Positions 23,732-33,069 of a stretch of 64,000 nt of DNA are shown piece by piece (the first letter of the stretch is position 1; each line of letters starts with the position of its first letter). The position numbers and the translations under genes were made by a program. A model generated the notes under the pieces. The model was not told where the DNA came from, made no database searches, and was given only the letters and a program-made list of their open reading frames with translations. The DNA is from Desulfovibrio sp. ZJ369. Lineage in GTDB: Bacteria > Desulfobacterota > Desulfovibrionia > Desulfovibrionales > Desulfovibrionaceae. The stretch is from positions 1-64,000 of the forward strand of contig NZ_JAAKEI010000014.1 in assembly GCF_011039085.1 (NCBI RefSeq), in the 5' to 3' direction.

Positions 23732-24784
23732 TTATGCCAGCGGCGCGAGATTGAGCCCGGTATCCACCGGCAGGCCGCACATCAGGTTGGCGTTGGCCAG
23801 AGCCTGCCCCGCGGCGCCGCGGCAGAGATTGTCAATGGCTGCGAGAATGATCAGCCGCCCGGTGCGCGGATCCACTACCAGACCCAGATCGCAGAACATG
23901 CTGCCGCGCACATAGCGCGTTTCCGGCAGGCTGCCCTTGGGCAGCACGCGAATCCAGGGGCTGCGCTCCCACACGCGGCAAAAGGCCTCGTGCACGGCAT
24001 CCAGAGTGGTCTTGGGGTTTTTGAGCTTAGTATAGATGGTGGAAAGAATGCCCCGGTTCATGGGCAAAATATGCGTGTTGAACGAGATCCGCACGTCGCG
24101 ACCGGCCAGCAGGGAAATTTCCTGCTCGATTTCAGGGGTATGCCGATGCCTGGGCAGGCCGTAAGCCCGGAAGTTGTCCGAGACTTCGCAAAAAAGTGTG
24201 GGCAGCGCGGCTTTGCGCCCGGCGCCTGTGGCGCCGGATTTGGCGTCCACCACAATGTCCGCGCTTTCGATGAGGTCACTCTTCAGGGCGGCGTAAAGGC
24301 CGAGAATCACCGAAGTGGGGTAGCAGCCGGGGTTGGCGGTCAGGGCGGTATGGGCAAGATCCGCGGCATAGAGTTCGGGCAGCCCGTAAACGGCCCAGCG
24401 CAGCAAATCCTTGCGGCTGTGGGCATGTTTGTACCACTGCTCGTAGACCGAGGCATCATGGATGCGGAAGTCCGCCGAAAGGTCCACGACTTTGGCCCCG
24501 GCGTCCAGCAGCGGCCCGGCCATCTCCATGGCCGTGCCCGCCGGCACGGCCAGGAAAACCAGATCACACCGCGCGGCGGCCTCCTTGGGCTCAAAGACGC
24601 TGATCACAACGTCCGAACCGGGCAGATTTTCCAGAAAGGGATAAAATTCCCCCAGACGTCTTCCGGCCTCGGCTCTGGAGCAGGCCAGGGCAAGCCGCAT
24701 GGCCGGATGAACGGCCAACAGCCGGGCCAGCTCCATGCCCGCATACCCGGTAATGCCCACCAGCCCCACATTGAATGTCTTCAT
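23732..24784 (-). CDS. argC: N-acetyl-gamma-glutamyl-phosphate reductase
   Basis: The third step of arginine biosynthesis, NADPH-dependent. The 350 residues begin with the Rossmann motif VGLVGITGYAGMELARLL. The catalytic cysteine is Cys154 in NPGCYPTS, and the HRHTPEIEQE segment provides the active-site histidine. It follows the DUF1844 gene after 12 bp, in the same direction. Confidence 0.96.
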   Translation of the reverse strand: MKTFNVGLVGITGYAGMELARLLAVHPAMRLALACSRAEAGRRLGEFYPFLENLPGSDVVISVFEPKEAAARCDLVFLAVPAGTAMEMAGPLLDAGAKVVDLSADFRIHDASVYEQWYKHAHSRKDLLRWAVYGLPELYAADLAHTALTANPGCYPTSVILGLYAALKSDLIESADIVVDAKSGATGAGRKAALPTLFCEVSDNFRAYGLPRHRHTPEIEQEISLLAGRDVRISFNTHILPMNRGILSTIYTKLKNPKTTLDAVHEAFCRVWERSPWIRVLPKGSLPETRYVRGSMFCDLGLVVDPRTGRLIILAAIDNLCRGAAGQALANANLMCGLPVDTGLNLAPLA

Positions 24785-24796
24785 GCCCGGCAGTCC

Positions 24797-25120
24797 TTAT
24801 GCGTGTTCGCCGCAGTTTTTTTTGCAATCCGGCCCGCATTTGATCACATATTTCATGCGCAATTCATATAAAATGCCGTCCAGAAGCCGGCGCTCCTCTT
24901 CTTCAAGACAGCTGGAGGTTTTTTGCCGCAACATGTCCAGCACGTCAATATTATGGCGGGCCAGGAGCAAATCCTGCTCCAGGCGGCCGGTTTCAGGGTT
25001 GGGCACTTCGCCCAACTGCACCAGGGCCGAAGAGGCCAGGGAAAGAATAAAGGTGGAAAAGGTCACTTCGGGCATGGGCCCTTCGGCCGGGGGCTGGCAG
25101 CCGCACGTTTCTTGACTCAT
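24797..25120 (-). CDS. DUF1844 protein, cysteine-rich at both ends
   Basis: A 107-residue protein of unknown function. The central part (VTFSTFILSLASSALVQLGE, then LLLARHNIDVLDMLRQKT) is the DUF1844 core, predicted helical. Both ends carry cysteines: CGC near the N-terminus and CGPDCKKNCGEH at the C-terminus, which could bind metal. I start at the ATG at 25120 by homology; the frame runs further upstream without motif support. It is just upstream of argC. Confidence 0.8.
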   Translation of the reverse strand: MSQETCGCQPPAEGPMPEVTFSTFILSLASSALVQLGEVPNPETGRLEQDLLLARHNIDVLDMLRQKTSSCLEEEERRLLDGILYELRMKYVIKCGPDCKKNCGEHA

Positions 25121-25377
25121 GACAACCTCATTTTTTGCTGCATGGTCTGCAGGTAAAGTGCTACACTGAATTATCCCGACAGTTAAGCTTTTTTTATGGG
25201 CTGGCAAGGCGCGCGCGCAAATATGGCCGGGGCGCGAACGGTACCTCCGGGGAAGCGGATGCCGTTTATGGGTTGCAAGCAGCGCGGAAGCAGACGGGCA
25301 GCACAAATTTTTTCAATGCCTCGCCGCACTTGACGCGGAGAGGCACACGAAGAGGGGCATTTCTCCGAACAGATTTT
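25121..25377. other. Gap between aminotransferase end and DUF1844 gene
   Basis: No gene recognised. On the minus strand TTAACT and TAGCAC with a 17-bp spacer (about 25158-25186) could be a weak promoter for the DUF1844-argC unit. This is pattern evidence only. Confidence 0.3.
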
Positions 25378-25429
25378 TAGAGCGTTTAGAGCGGGTTGCA
25401 ACAGCAAACCGCTCTAGCAAAACGCGCTA
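25378..25429. repeat. Nested palindromic repeat supplying a stop codon
   Basis: Outer arms TAGAGCGTTT/AAAACGCGCTA enclose an inner hairpin AGAGCGGGTTG/CAAACCGCTCT. Its last three bases (CTA, 25427-25429), read on the minus strand, are the TAG that ends the aminotransferase gene. Confidence 0.65.
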
Positions 25430-26611
25430 ACTGTGAATCAGGGGCAAGGGCTCGCCGGGTTTGCCAGCCAGTGCGGAACGGTATGCGGCCAGGGCCTGCT
25501 CCAGGTAGTCGCGCGCGCCGGAAAAGCCGCCCGCCTCGGTGATGCTGCGTTCAAGGGCGTACAAAGCGGCCGCCACATCGGCCCAGTCCACCCAGCCCAT
25601 ATGGCCGATGCGCACGATCCGGCCTTTGAGCTGATCCTGTCCTCCGGCCATGCATACGCCGTATTTTTCGGCGGCCAGGCGCAGCACTTCCACGCCGTCC
25701 ACGCCCTGGGGCAGAAGCACGCTGGTGATGCCCCAGGCAAAGTGCTCGGGCGCGAAAAGCTCAAGGCCCAGCGCGTGCGCGCCTGCGCGGGTGAGCATGG
25801 TCAGGGCCCACTGCCTGGCGTAGATGGGTTCCAGCCCGTTCTCCAGCAGCATGTCCAGGCTTGCGTCCAGGCCCAGGATCAGCCCCACCGGCGAGGTGAA
25901 CAAGGTTTGGCCTTTTTCCAGTTTGGCCCGCTCCTGGGGCAGATTGAAATAAAAACAGCCCGGCGTCACGCGTTCGGCCTTTTTCCAGGCGCGCTCCGAA
26001 AGAGCCAGCAAAGCCAGGCCGGGCGGCAGCATCAGGCCTTTCTGCGAGCCGGTGAGCAGACAATCCAGACCCCAGGCATCCAGCGGGCAGGGCGAAAGGC
26101 CCACGCCGGAAATGCCATCCACCAGCAGCAGCGTGTTCCGCTGCCGGGTGATCCGGGCCACTTCCCGGACGGGGTGCAATACGCCGGTGGATGTCTCGGA
26201 AAGCTGAATCAGCACGCCCGTGATGCCGGGATCGGCCGTCAGGGCTTCTTCCACGGCTTCAGGCCGCACGGCACGGCCCCAGGGCACGGGCAGCGTCGTC
26301 ACTTCCAGACCGCGCGCCGCGGCAATCTGCGCCCAGCGCTGGCCGAACTTGCCTGCATCCACCACCAGAACTTTCTCGCCGGGCTGAAACAGGCTGTACA
26401 CGGCGGCGGTCATGGCTCCGGTGCCTGAGCAGGAGAGCGGCAGCACCGGCCCGGCTGTGCCGAACAGCAGCCGCAACCGTTCCTGAACCCGGCCCATGAC
26501 TGCCTTGAATTCCTTTTTGCGGTGGTGAATCATGTCTCTGGCCAGGGCCAGGCGCACGCGCTCCGGCAGGGGCGTGGGGCCCGGGGTCAGCAGGCGAAAC
26601 TTGTTGAGCAT
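25427..26611 (-). CDS. PLP-dependent alanine--glyoxylate/serine--pyruvate aminotransferase family
   Basis: A 394-residue class V aminotransferase. It opens with LLTPGPTPLPERVRLAL. The PLP-phosphate pocket is SCSGTGAMTAA, the PLP-binding aspartate lies in LVDGISGVG, and the Schiff-base lysine is in TGSQKGLMLPPGLA. The family interconverts glyoxylate/glycine or hydroxypyruvate/serine; the exact substrate is not determined. It lies 18 bp after the methyltransferase gene. Confidence 0.88.
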   Translation of the reverse strand: MLNKFRLLTPGPTPLPERVRLALARDMIHHRKKEFKAVMGRVQERLRLLFGTAGPVLPLSCSGTGAMTAAVYSLFQPGEKVLVVDAGKFGQRWAQIAAARGLEVTTLPVPWGRAVRPEAVEEALTADPGITGVLIQLSETSTGVLHPVREVARITRQRNTLLLVDGISGVGLSPCPLDAWGLDCLLTGSQKGLMLPPGLALLALSERAWKKAERVTPGCFYFNLPQERAKLEKGQTLFTSPVGLILGLDASLDMLLENGLEPIYARQWALTMLTRAGAHALGLELFAPEHFAWGITSVLLPQGVDGVEVLRLAAEKYGVCMAGGQDQLKGRIVRIGHMGWVDWADVAAALYALERSITEAGGFSGARDYLEQALAAYRSALAGKPGEPLPLIHS

Positions 26612-26629
26612 GACAGACTCCGTGAAGGT

Positions 26630-27808
26630 TTAGCCCACCTGGGCGATGAAGCACTTCAGATACGCGGTTTCGGGCATGGCGCTGTGCACCGGATGATCAG
26701 GCCCCTGGCCGCCCGCGAAAAGCAGCCTGGCGTGCAGCCTGCGCCGCGCGGCAGCCTGCGCCACGCAGCCGCGCAGGGCTTCGGCCGGGAGATGGTGCGA
26801 GCAGGAAGAGCTTGCCACTATGCCGCCGGGCGTCAGCAGCCGGAGAGCCAGGGCATTGATCTTGCGATAGGCCGCAAGGCCCTGGGCGGCATCCTTGCGG
26901 CGCTTGATGAAGGCCGGCGGATCCAGGCAGATCAGGGAAAAGCGTCGGCCTTCCTCATAAAGTTCGTTGAGCTGCTGAAAGGCGTCGCCGCAGATTGTCT
27001 CAGCCGGGCAGTCCGGCGCATTGATCGCCGCGTTTTCACGCGCCAGAGCCAGGGCCTGGGGCGAGGCATCCAGAAATGTGACGGATTTTGCCCCGGCAGC
27101 GGCGGCCGTGACCCCGAAGCCCCCTGCATAGCAGAAGATATCCAGCACGTCAGCGCCTTGGGCATAGCGTGCCGCTTCCCGGCGATTGCCGCGCTGATCG
27201 TAAAACCAGCCGGTTTTCTGGCCCGTGGCGCAGGGCGCGTGGAAACGGCAGCCGTTTTCCGGCACCAGCAGGCGAGGGGGCAGCGTGCCCCGGCTTTGCG
27301 GCTCGCGCGCCAGGCCTTCCAGGCCGCGAGCGGCCAGGTCATTGTCCCAGAACAGCGTAGCCGGAGCGAGAATTTCGTCAAGGCATGCCTCAATGATTTC
27401 GCGCCGGGCTTCCATGCCCGCGGTGCTGATCTGTATGGTCAGGTGATCGCCGTAGCGGTCAATGACCAGACCGGGCAGAAAATCGCCCTCGCCGTGGCAG
27501 AGCCGGTACCAGGGCCCGGAATAGAGCCGTTCGCGCAAGGCCAGCGCCGCGCCCAGGCGTTGCCGCAACAGGGCTGCGTCCAGGGGCTGTTCGCCCTGGC
27601 GGGAATGCAGGCGCGCGCAGATCAGCGAGGCCGGATTCAGGCAGGCGCTGCCCAGCGTGGCGCCGCGCGCGTCGCAGAGCGTGACTTCCTCGCCGGGCGC
27701 AAAGTCCGTGAGCGGGCTTTTTTGCACGTCCACTTCATTGCTGAATACCCAGAGATGCCCTGCGCGCAGGCGGCGGTCTTCATTTTTTTTGAGCCAGAGT
27801 TTACGCAT
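26630..27808 (-). CDS. RlmI-like 23S rRNA (m5C) methyltransferase
   Basis: 392 residues: an N-terminal PUA domain (LRAGHLWVFSNEVD), a central strand-rich part, and a C-terminal Rossmann methyltransferase. Motifs include TGWFYDQRGNR, VLDIFCYAGGFGVTAA (motif I), ICLDPPAFIKRR (motif IV), and SSSCSHHL with the catalytic cysteine. This is the YccW/RlmI class that methylates C1962 of 23S rRNA. It lies 30 bp after the upstream anchored protein. Confidence 0.88.
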   Translation of the reverse strand: MRKLWLKKNEDRRLRAGHLWVFSNEVDVQKSPLTDFAPGEEVTLCDARGATLGSACLNPASLICARLHSRQGEQPLDAALLRQRLGAALALRERLYSGPWYRLCHGEGDFLPGLVIDRYGDHLTIQISTAGMEARREIIEACLDEILAPATLFWDNDLAARGLEGLAREPQSRGTLPPRLLVPENGCRFHAPCATGQKTGWFYDQRGNRREAARYAQGADVLDIFCYAGGFGVTAAAAGAKSVTFLDASPQALALARENAAINAPDCPAETICGDAFQQLNELYEEGRRFSLICLDPPAFIKRRKDAAQGLAAYRKINALALRLLTPGGIVASSSCSHHLPAEALRGCVAQAAARRRLHARLLFAGGQGPDHPVHSAMPETAYLKCFIAQVG

Positions 27809-27838
27809 GTGTCACAAAGGGGAAAGTGGTGTGAAAAA

Positions 27839-28684
27839 TTACGGCTGCGCCTTCAATGCGGCGTTGATGCGCTCCATCTCCCGGTCCGGGGTTGTGTCGC
27901 CGGCTTGCGCCGAAACGCGCACCAAGGCGCCCACATCCCCGGCCTTCAGCGCGTCCAGCACTTCGCCCGGCAGCAGCATGCCGTGTTGGCTCAAGGCATC
28001 CAGGCGCAGAACCTCCAGATCAGCAACGCGAAATTCCAGATTGGCGAGTGTGAGTTCTTCCAGGCTGCGGCCATGCCAGTTCCGCGCAAAGACTTTCTTG
28101 ATCCGTATCTGTTCGGGCCGGCTCACGGTGGGAATGTCCACGTTGAGAAAAGAGGCGCGGGCCTCCGCAACTCTGATTTGGGAAAGAAGGCTGCAAGGCT
28201 CAAGGGAGCCCTGCCCCTCAAGCACTGCCGCGACAAGGGAACTTTGCGCGCGGATTTCGCTTAGCTCCACGCGCTGGACGCCGGTTGTGCTCCACGGCGT
28301 CCGGATCCGGAGGTTGCGCAGCACCACGTTTTCGGCCACGGGCAGCATGCCGCCTTGCGGCAGAATCGCGCCGCGCAAAGGCGTACAGGCCAGCAGGGCC
28401 CGCCAGGGAAGACGCAGGGAGATTTCCGCTATGTGGCAGGTCACGGGCCCCTGCGGCGGCAGGGCTTGCATTTCCAGACCGCGCGCCAGCACGCGCCGGG
28501 AAAAAGGCGAAAAAACCACCTCGCGCGCGCGGGCCTGAGTCACCACGCCGTCCGCAACGGCCGGCGCGGCCAGACTGCGCCGCAACTGTTCCTCCACATG
28601 CGGGCGCAGCCAGAACTGCGCGGCCAGCGCAAGGGCCAGTGCCGCGGCCAGCAGGGGAGCAAGGAGCAGGAAAGTTCTTTTCAT
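27839..28684 (-). CDS. Membrane-anchored protein of unknown function (paralogue of next gene)
   Basis: 281 residues with one N-terminal hydrophobic segment (about 5-24), then an extracytoplasmic-looking body. It shares blocks with the upstream neighbour: FSPFSRRVLARGLEM, LRLPWRALLACTPLRG and RNWHGRSLEELTLANLEFRV. It has no catalytic motif. The arrangement of an anchor followed by strand-rich repeats recalls AsmA-like or DUF748-type proteins, but I cannot assign a family. It is 6 bp after its paralogue. Confidence 0.7.
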   Translation of the reverse strand: MKRTFLLLAPLLAAALALALAAQFWLRPHVEEQLRRSLAAPAVADGVVTQARAREVVFSPFSRRVLARGLEMQALPPQGPVTCHIAEISLRLPWRALLACTPLRGAILPQGGMLPVAENVVLRNLRIRTPWSTTGVQRVELSEIRAQSSLVAAVLEGQGSLEPCSLLSQIRVAEARASFLNVDIPTVSRPEQIRIKKVFARNWHGRSLEELTLANLEFRVADLEVLRLDALSQHGMLLPGEVLDALKAGDVGALVRVSAQAGDTTPDREMERINAALKAQP

Positions 28685-28690
28685 GGGTCG

Positions 28691-30331
28691 CTATTGTGCC
28701 GGGGCTGTGGCTGCCGCGTTCAAGCTGTCGATCTGCGCCTCCAGACTTTCCTTGCCGGGCTGCGCCGTGACAGTGAACAGCGCGCCCGGATCCCCGCCCA
28801 GCAGACCTATAAAGTCCAGAATGCGGAACGTCCTGCCCGGCTTGCTTTGCGCTTCAAGGATGCCCGGCATGGTTACAAAGGTATCCAGAGCCTTGCGGAT
28901 GGCCGGATTTTCCGGCGCGGGCCCGGAGCAGAATGCGGCAACAGCTTCCTTCAGGATCGGCGTGGCCTCCCGGGCCGAAGGCAGGATGTTTCTGGCCAGA
29001 TACGCCATGAGCCCCTGATCCGCGTACTTCAGGCGGACATCCCGGAACGCGCTGCCCAACAGGGCTTGCCCCAAGGTCAGCGCCCCCGCCTTGCCGGAAA
29101 TCACGAAGTCGTACTCCAGAGCGCCGAGAGCCGCGGCGCGGATCGTGCCTTGCTCGCGCATGGCGTCCGCGTCCTGAGCCGCGAAACTCAGGCTCGCGTC
29201 CAGAACCAGCGCGGGCAGTCCGGGGAACGCCAGGCCGCTCTTGCGTTGCACGAGGGCCGTGGGCAGGGAAAGGGCATCCACACTGAAACTGTAGCGCAAG
29301 GGCGCGCTGGACTGCCAATGCAAGGCGGCCTTGCTGAGCGTCACGGCCTGGCCCGCCTTGTCGTCCAGGGCAACGCGCAGATCCGCCGCGCTGAGTTCCC
29401 TGATCAGAGGCTCGCCGCTGGTGAACATGCGCAGCAGCAGTGTCTGCAAGGCCCTTTGATCGGGATTGGGCCGGCAGGCCTGGGCTATCAGCTCACGCAG
29501 AGCCGCTTCTTCCGGAAAGGTGATGCCTTTTTCAGTCAGGTTGCCGAGCCGCAAAAATTCCTGGCCGTCCACGTTCAGGTTGAGGCCGTTCAGGGACGCT
29601 TCCTGCAGGCTGCGCCCTTCCCAGTTGCGCATATGTATGGATTCGCAACTGAAGTCCACAGTACCGTGGCCTTCGGGAAGGGTGCTGCTCATGCGCATGT
29701 CCGACACGCGCAGTTCCCTGATTGCCATGCCGTAGAAAATCTCCAGCACGTCCGGGGCAGGCTGCGCGCGCGGCGTGTCCCCCTGGCTCTCCCGCTCTTC
29801 CAGCAATTGCCTGAGCAAGGCGCTGTCCATGCGGATGCCTTCCGCTTCCTTGCTTTTCACGGTGCTTTGCGTCCTGATGGGGCCCTGGGCGAGAAAGCTC
29901 GCAAAGTTGGAAAGGCGCACGTCCTCGCCGATGGTGATCATGCCCGTTTCGGGCAGTACCAGGCCGCGCAGGGGCGTGTACAGCAGGAGCGCGCGCAGGG
30001 GCAGCCGGCAGGAGATCTCTTCCAGAGTATAGCGCGCCTCCCCGGGAGCGGGCTGCCGCTCTGGCGTGCCGCCTTCCAGGGCCTGCGGGGCCATTGTGCC
30101 GCGCATTTCCAGACCGCGCAGGGTCAGGCGGCGGGAAAAGGGGGAAAATGCAATTTCCCGCACTTCGGGCGGGGAGAAGCGCAGATATTCCGTAGCGGCG
30201 GCTTCCGGCAGTTCGGCCAGCTCCCGGCGCGCCATTTCCTCCACCCTGGGGCCGACCCAGAAGCTCAGCGCCGCGATTCCGGCCAGAATCAGGGCTGCCA
30301 GAACAAGAAGCGCGCGGAAAAGAGTTTTCAT
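28691..30331 (-). CDS. Membrane-anchored protein of unknown function, long paralogue
   Basis: 546 residues with an N-terminal signal-anchor (LFRALLVLAALILAGIAAL). Shared with the shorter neighbour: FSPFSRRLTLRGLEM, LPLRALLLYTPLRG, and RNWEGRSLQEASLNGLNL. It adds a second half of about 250 residues with strand-helix texture. The two arose by tandem duplication with loss or gain of the C-terminal half. An envelope role is likely given the anchor, otherwise unknown. It starts 19 bp after nadB. Confidence 0.7.
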   Translation of the reverse strand: MKTLFRALLVLAALILAGIAALSFWVGPRVEEMARRELAELPEAAATEYLRFSPPEVREIAFSPFSRRLTLRGLEMRGTMAPQALEGGTPERQPAPGEARYTLEEISCRLPLRALLLYTPLRGLVLPETGMITIGEDVRLSNFASFLAQGPIRTQSTVKSKEAEGIRMDSALLRQLLEERESQGDTPRAQPAPDVLEIFYGMAIRELRVSDMRMSSTLPEGHGTVDFSCESIHMRNWEGRSLQEASLNGLNLNVDGQEFLRLGNLTEKGITFPEEAALRELIAQACRPNPDQRALQTLLLRMFTSGEPLIRELSAADLRVALDDKAGQAVTLSKAALHWQSSAPLRYSFSVDALSLPTALVQRKSGLAFPGLPALVLDASLSFAAQDADAMREQGTIRAAALGALEYDFVISGKAGALTLGQALLGSAFRDVRLKYADQGLMAYLARNILPSAREATPILKEAVAAFCSGPAPENPAIRKALDTFVTMPGILEAQSKPGRTFRILDFIGLLGGDPGALFTVTAQPGKESLEAQIDSLNAAATAPAQ

Positions 30332-30350
30332 GCCTGTTTTTCCTTATGCG

Positions 30351-31958
30351 TCAGTCCACCCGGTGATGACAGCCCAGGCTTACAGGATTGCGCATGGCCG
30401 CCTGGGTGATCACATAGGCCGTCTGCGAGCCGTGGAAGAGATCCACCAGACGCCGCGAGATATGCGTGCGAATGTAAAAATCGTGAATGTGGCGCACCAG
30501 ATCGCGCATGTCTTCAAAGGCGCGCCGCAGCCGGGCCTCGGTGCGCGCGATGCCCACATAGTTCCACATGGTGTTGCGGATGTTGGTCCAGTCCTGAGCC
30601 ACCAGGGCCGGGTCGTCGCGGCGCTCGTCGCCTTCATGCTGCCAGTCCGGAATGGCGGCTGCCAGTCCCTTGGGCATGGAAGTGCCGGATGCCGCGCGCC
30701 GGGCCAGATCCCGCCCGCAGCTCACGCCCCAGACCAAAGCCTCCAGCAGGGAAGTGCTGGCCAGACGGTTGGCGCCGTGCAGGCCGGTGCAGGCGCATTC
30801 GCCGATGGCGTAAAGGCCGGGCATGGAGGTGCGGCCCCGCGTATCGGTCAGCACGCCGCCGCAGAAATAGTGCGCGGCAGGCACCACCGGGATGGGTTCC
30901 TTTCGGATGTCCAGCCCTGCCTGCCTGCATTCCTCGAACACCGTGGGGAAGCGGGTGGGCAGATCCTGCTTCACGCCGCTCACGTCCAGAAAAAGGCAGG
31001 GCGCGCCGCTGTGCAGCATTTCTTCCATCATGGCCTGGGCCACCACGTCGCGGGGGGCAAGATCGCCCCTGCTGTCATGGCGGAGCATAAAGGGGCGGCC
31101 GTTGTGATCCAGCAGGCGCGCGCCTTCCCCGCGCATGGCCTCGGTGATCAGCGGGCGGCGGTTGCTGCGCTCCTCATACAGGGCCGTGGGGTGAAACTGC
31201 ATGTACTCCAGATTGGCCAGATTCACGCCCGCGCGAAAGGCCATGGACACGCCCGCGCCCACGCAGCCCGGCGCATTGGTGGAGTGCAGAAAAACCTGGC
31301 CCACGCCGCCGGTGGCCAGCACGGTCCAATCGGCCAGAATGGTCTCCGGCTCGCCGCTTTGCTCGTTGAGTACATAGGCCCCCAGGCAGCGGTTGGTCAC
31401 CTCGTAGCGGTATTGAGAGCTTTTGGCGTGGTGCTGGCTGGTCAGGAGGTCAATGGCCGCGCGCCGGTGCAGACAGGTGATGCGGGGATGCGCCTGCACC
31501 TGGGCCGTGAGCCCGTCCATCAGGGCCCGGCCGGAATAATCGGCCCGGTGCAGGATGCGCGGCGCCGAATGGCCGCCCTCACGGGTCAGATTGAAGCTGC
31601 CGTCGGCATTGCGGTCAAATTCCACCCCGGCGCGCCTGATCAGCATTTCATCCACGCAGGCCGGGCCCTGGCGGCAGAGCCAGCGCACAGCCTTGCGATA
31701 ATTGCAGCAGTGCCCGGCCACCAGGATGTCTTTTTCCAGAGCCGCGGCGTCGCGGAGGCTTTCAGGGTCGTCCGGCGTGGGAGCGGCGCGGTAGATGATG
31801 CCGCCCTGGGCCAGTTCGGAATTGCCGTCCGCCAGTTTGTCGCCGGCATTGAGCAGCAGCACGTCGCAACCGGCGTCGGCAAGAGTCAGGGCCGCAGTGC
31901 AACCGGCCACGCCGGAACCGATAATCAGGATGGGCACATGGCGGCGGGTGGGAGTCAC
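30351..31958 (-). CDS. nadB: L-aspartate oxidase
   Basis: The first step of de novo NAD synthesis, producing iminoaspartate with FAD. 535 residues. FAD-binding motif IIGSGVAGCTAALTLADAG, the substrate loop DGNSELAQGGI, HSAPRILHRAD, and the late GLYAIGECACTGLHGANRLA. It follows nadA by 13 bp, completing a nadC-nadA-nadB unit. Confidence 0.95.
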   Translation of the reverse strand: MTPTRRHVPILIIGSGVAGCTAALTLADAGCDVLLLNAGDKLADGNSELAQGGIIYRAAPTPDDPESLRDAAALEKDILVAGHCCNYRKAVRWLCRQGPACVDEMLIRRAGVEFDRNADGSFNLTREGGHSAPRILHRADYSGRALMDGLTAQVQAHPRITCLHRRAAIDLLTSQHHAKSSQYRYEVTNRCLGAYVLNEQSGEPETILADWTVLATGGVGQVFLHSTNAPGCVGAGVSMAFRAGVNLANLEYMQFHPTALYEERSNRRPLITEAMRGEGARLLDHNGRPFMLRHDSRGDLAPRDVVAQAMMEEMLHSGAPCLFLDVSGVKQDLPTRFPTVFEECRQAGLDIRKEPIPVVPAAHYFCGGVLTDTRGRTSMPGLYAIGECACTGLHGANRLASTSLLEALVWGVSCGRDLARRAASGTSMPKGLAAAIPDWQHEGDERRDDPALVAQDWTNIRNTMWNYVGIARTEARLRRAFEDMRDLVRHIHDFYIRTHISRRLVDLFHGSQTAYVITQAAMRNPVSLGCHHRVD

Positions 31959-31971
31959 GGGAAAATCCTCA

Positions 31972-33015
31972 TTAAGCGCAGGCTTCCAGCATGCGGGTTA
32001 GAGAGAGACGGGCAGGTTCGCAAAGCGCGGCTTCCACTTGGAGGGGCGCGGCCTGCCCTCGGGCAATGGCCGAGAGTGTAGCCGAAAGTTTTTCTTCCGT
32101 CACCTTGGCCATGTCCGGGCAGAAAGCCCGGCCCAGCGGCAGGATGCGGCAGCGCCCGGCATGGCGGGCCGCCAGTCGTGCAACCAGATTGTTTTCCGTG
32201 CCGATGATCAGCGTGGAGCCCGGCGCCTTCTCGGCCAGCCGCGCGGCATCCTTGATCAGAAAGGATGTGGAGCCGGCCGCGTCGCAAGCGTGGATGACTT
32301 CCGGCCGGCATTCGGGATGCGCCGTTATCCGGCAACCGGGATGGGCGGCGCGCGCATCCGCCACCTGCGCGGGCGTGAATCGGGCATGGATGGCGCAACA
32401 GCCCGGCCAGAGCAGCAGCGGCCGGCCCAAAAAAGCGCTTTCGGGCTCTGCAAGGCCCTGGCCGCTCACCTTGAGGATATGTTGGTCCTCCGGCGCAAGG
32501 CCCAACTTTTCAGCCGTGTTGCGGCCCAGATGTTTATCCGGCAGAAAAAGCACGCCATCGCCCCGTTCCAGGGCCCAGCGCAGCATTGTCTCGGCATTGG
32601 CCGAGGTGCAGACCGCGCCGCCGTATTCCCCCACCACGGCCTTGAGCGCCAGCGTGGTGTTGACATAGGCCAGGGGCACGATGCGGCGGCCCGTGGCCGT
32701 CAATTGTTCCAGCACGCGGCGGGCCAGCCCGGCCGGGCTCATCAGGGACATCATGCAGTCGGCCGCGGGATCCGGCAAATGCACGGCCTGGCCCGGCTTG
32801 GCCAGAAGCGCCGCGGATTCGCCCATGAAATACACCCCGCAGAAAACAATATGCGCGGCCTCAATGCCCGGCACCTGGCGGGCCAGTTCCAGAGAATCGC
32901 CCGTGATGTCGCAATGAGCCACTACCCGGTCGTTCTGATAGTGATGCCCCATGATGCAAAGATCCCGGCCCAGTTCCTTTTTCAGCGCCGCTATGGCGGA
33001 TGCAAGAGTGCGCAT
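31972..33015 (-). CDS. nadA: Quinolinate synthase
   Basis: 347 residues. It condenses iminoaspartate with dihydroxyacetone phosphate to give quinolinate, using a [4Fe-4S] cluster. Cysteines are seen in VFCGVYFMGES, AVCTSANAE and at MLEACA near the end; GHHYQND and HPECRPEV are family motifs. It lies between nadC and nadB in one operon. Confidence 0.96.
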   Translation of the reverse strand: MRTLASAIAALKKELGRDLCIMGHHYQNDRVVAHCDITGDSLELARQVPGIEAAHIVFCGVYFMGESAALLAKPGQAVHLPDPAADCMMSLMSPAGLARRVLEQLTATGRRIVPLAYVNTTLALKAVVGEYGGAVCTSANAETMLRWALERGDGVLFLPDKHLGRNTAEKLGLAPEDQHILKVSGQGLAEPESAFLGRPLLLWPGCCAIHARFTPAQVADARAAHPGCRITAHPECRPEVIHACDAAGSTSFLIKDAARLAEKAPGSTLIIGTENNLVARLAARHAGRCRILPLGRAFCPDMAKVTEEKLSATLSAIARGQAAPLQVEAALCEPARLSLTRMLEACA

Positions 33016-33069
33016 GGTTGTTCGATCCGTTTGGTGTAGAGAAGAAGGGAGAGCGGCCGGAAGAGCGTT

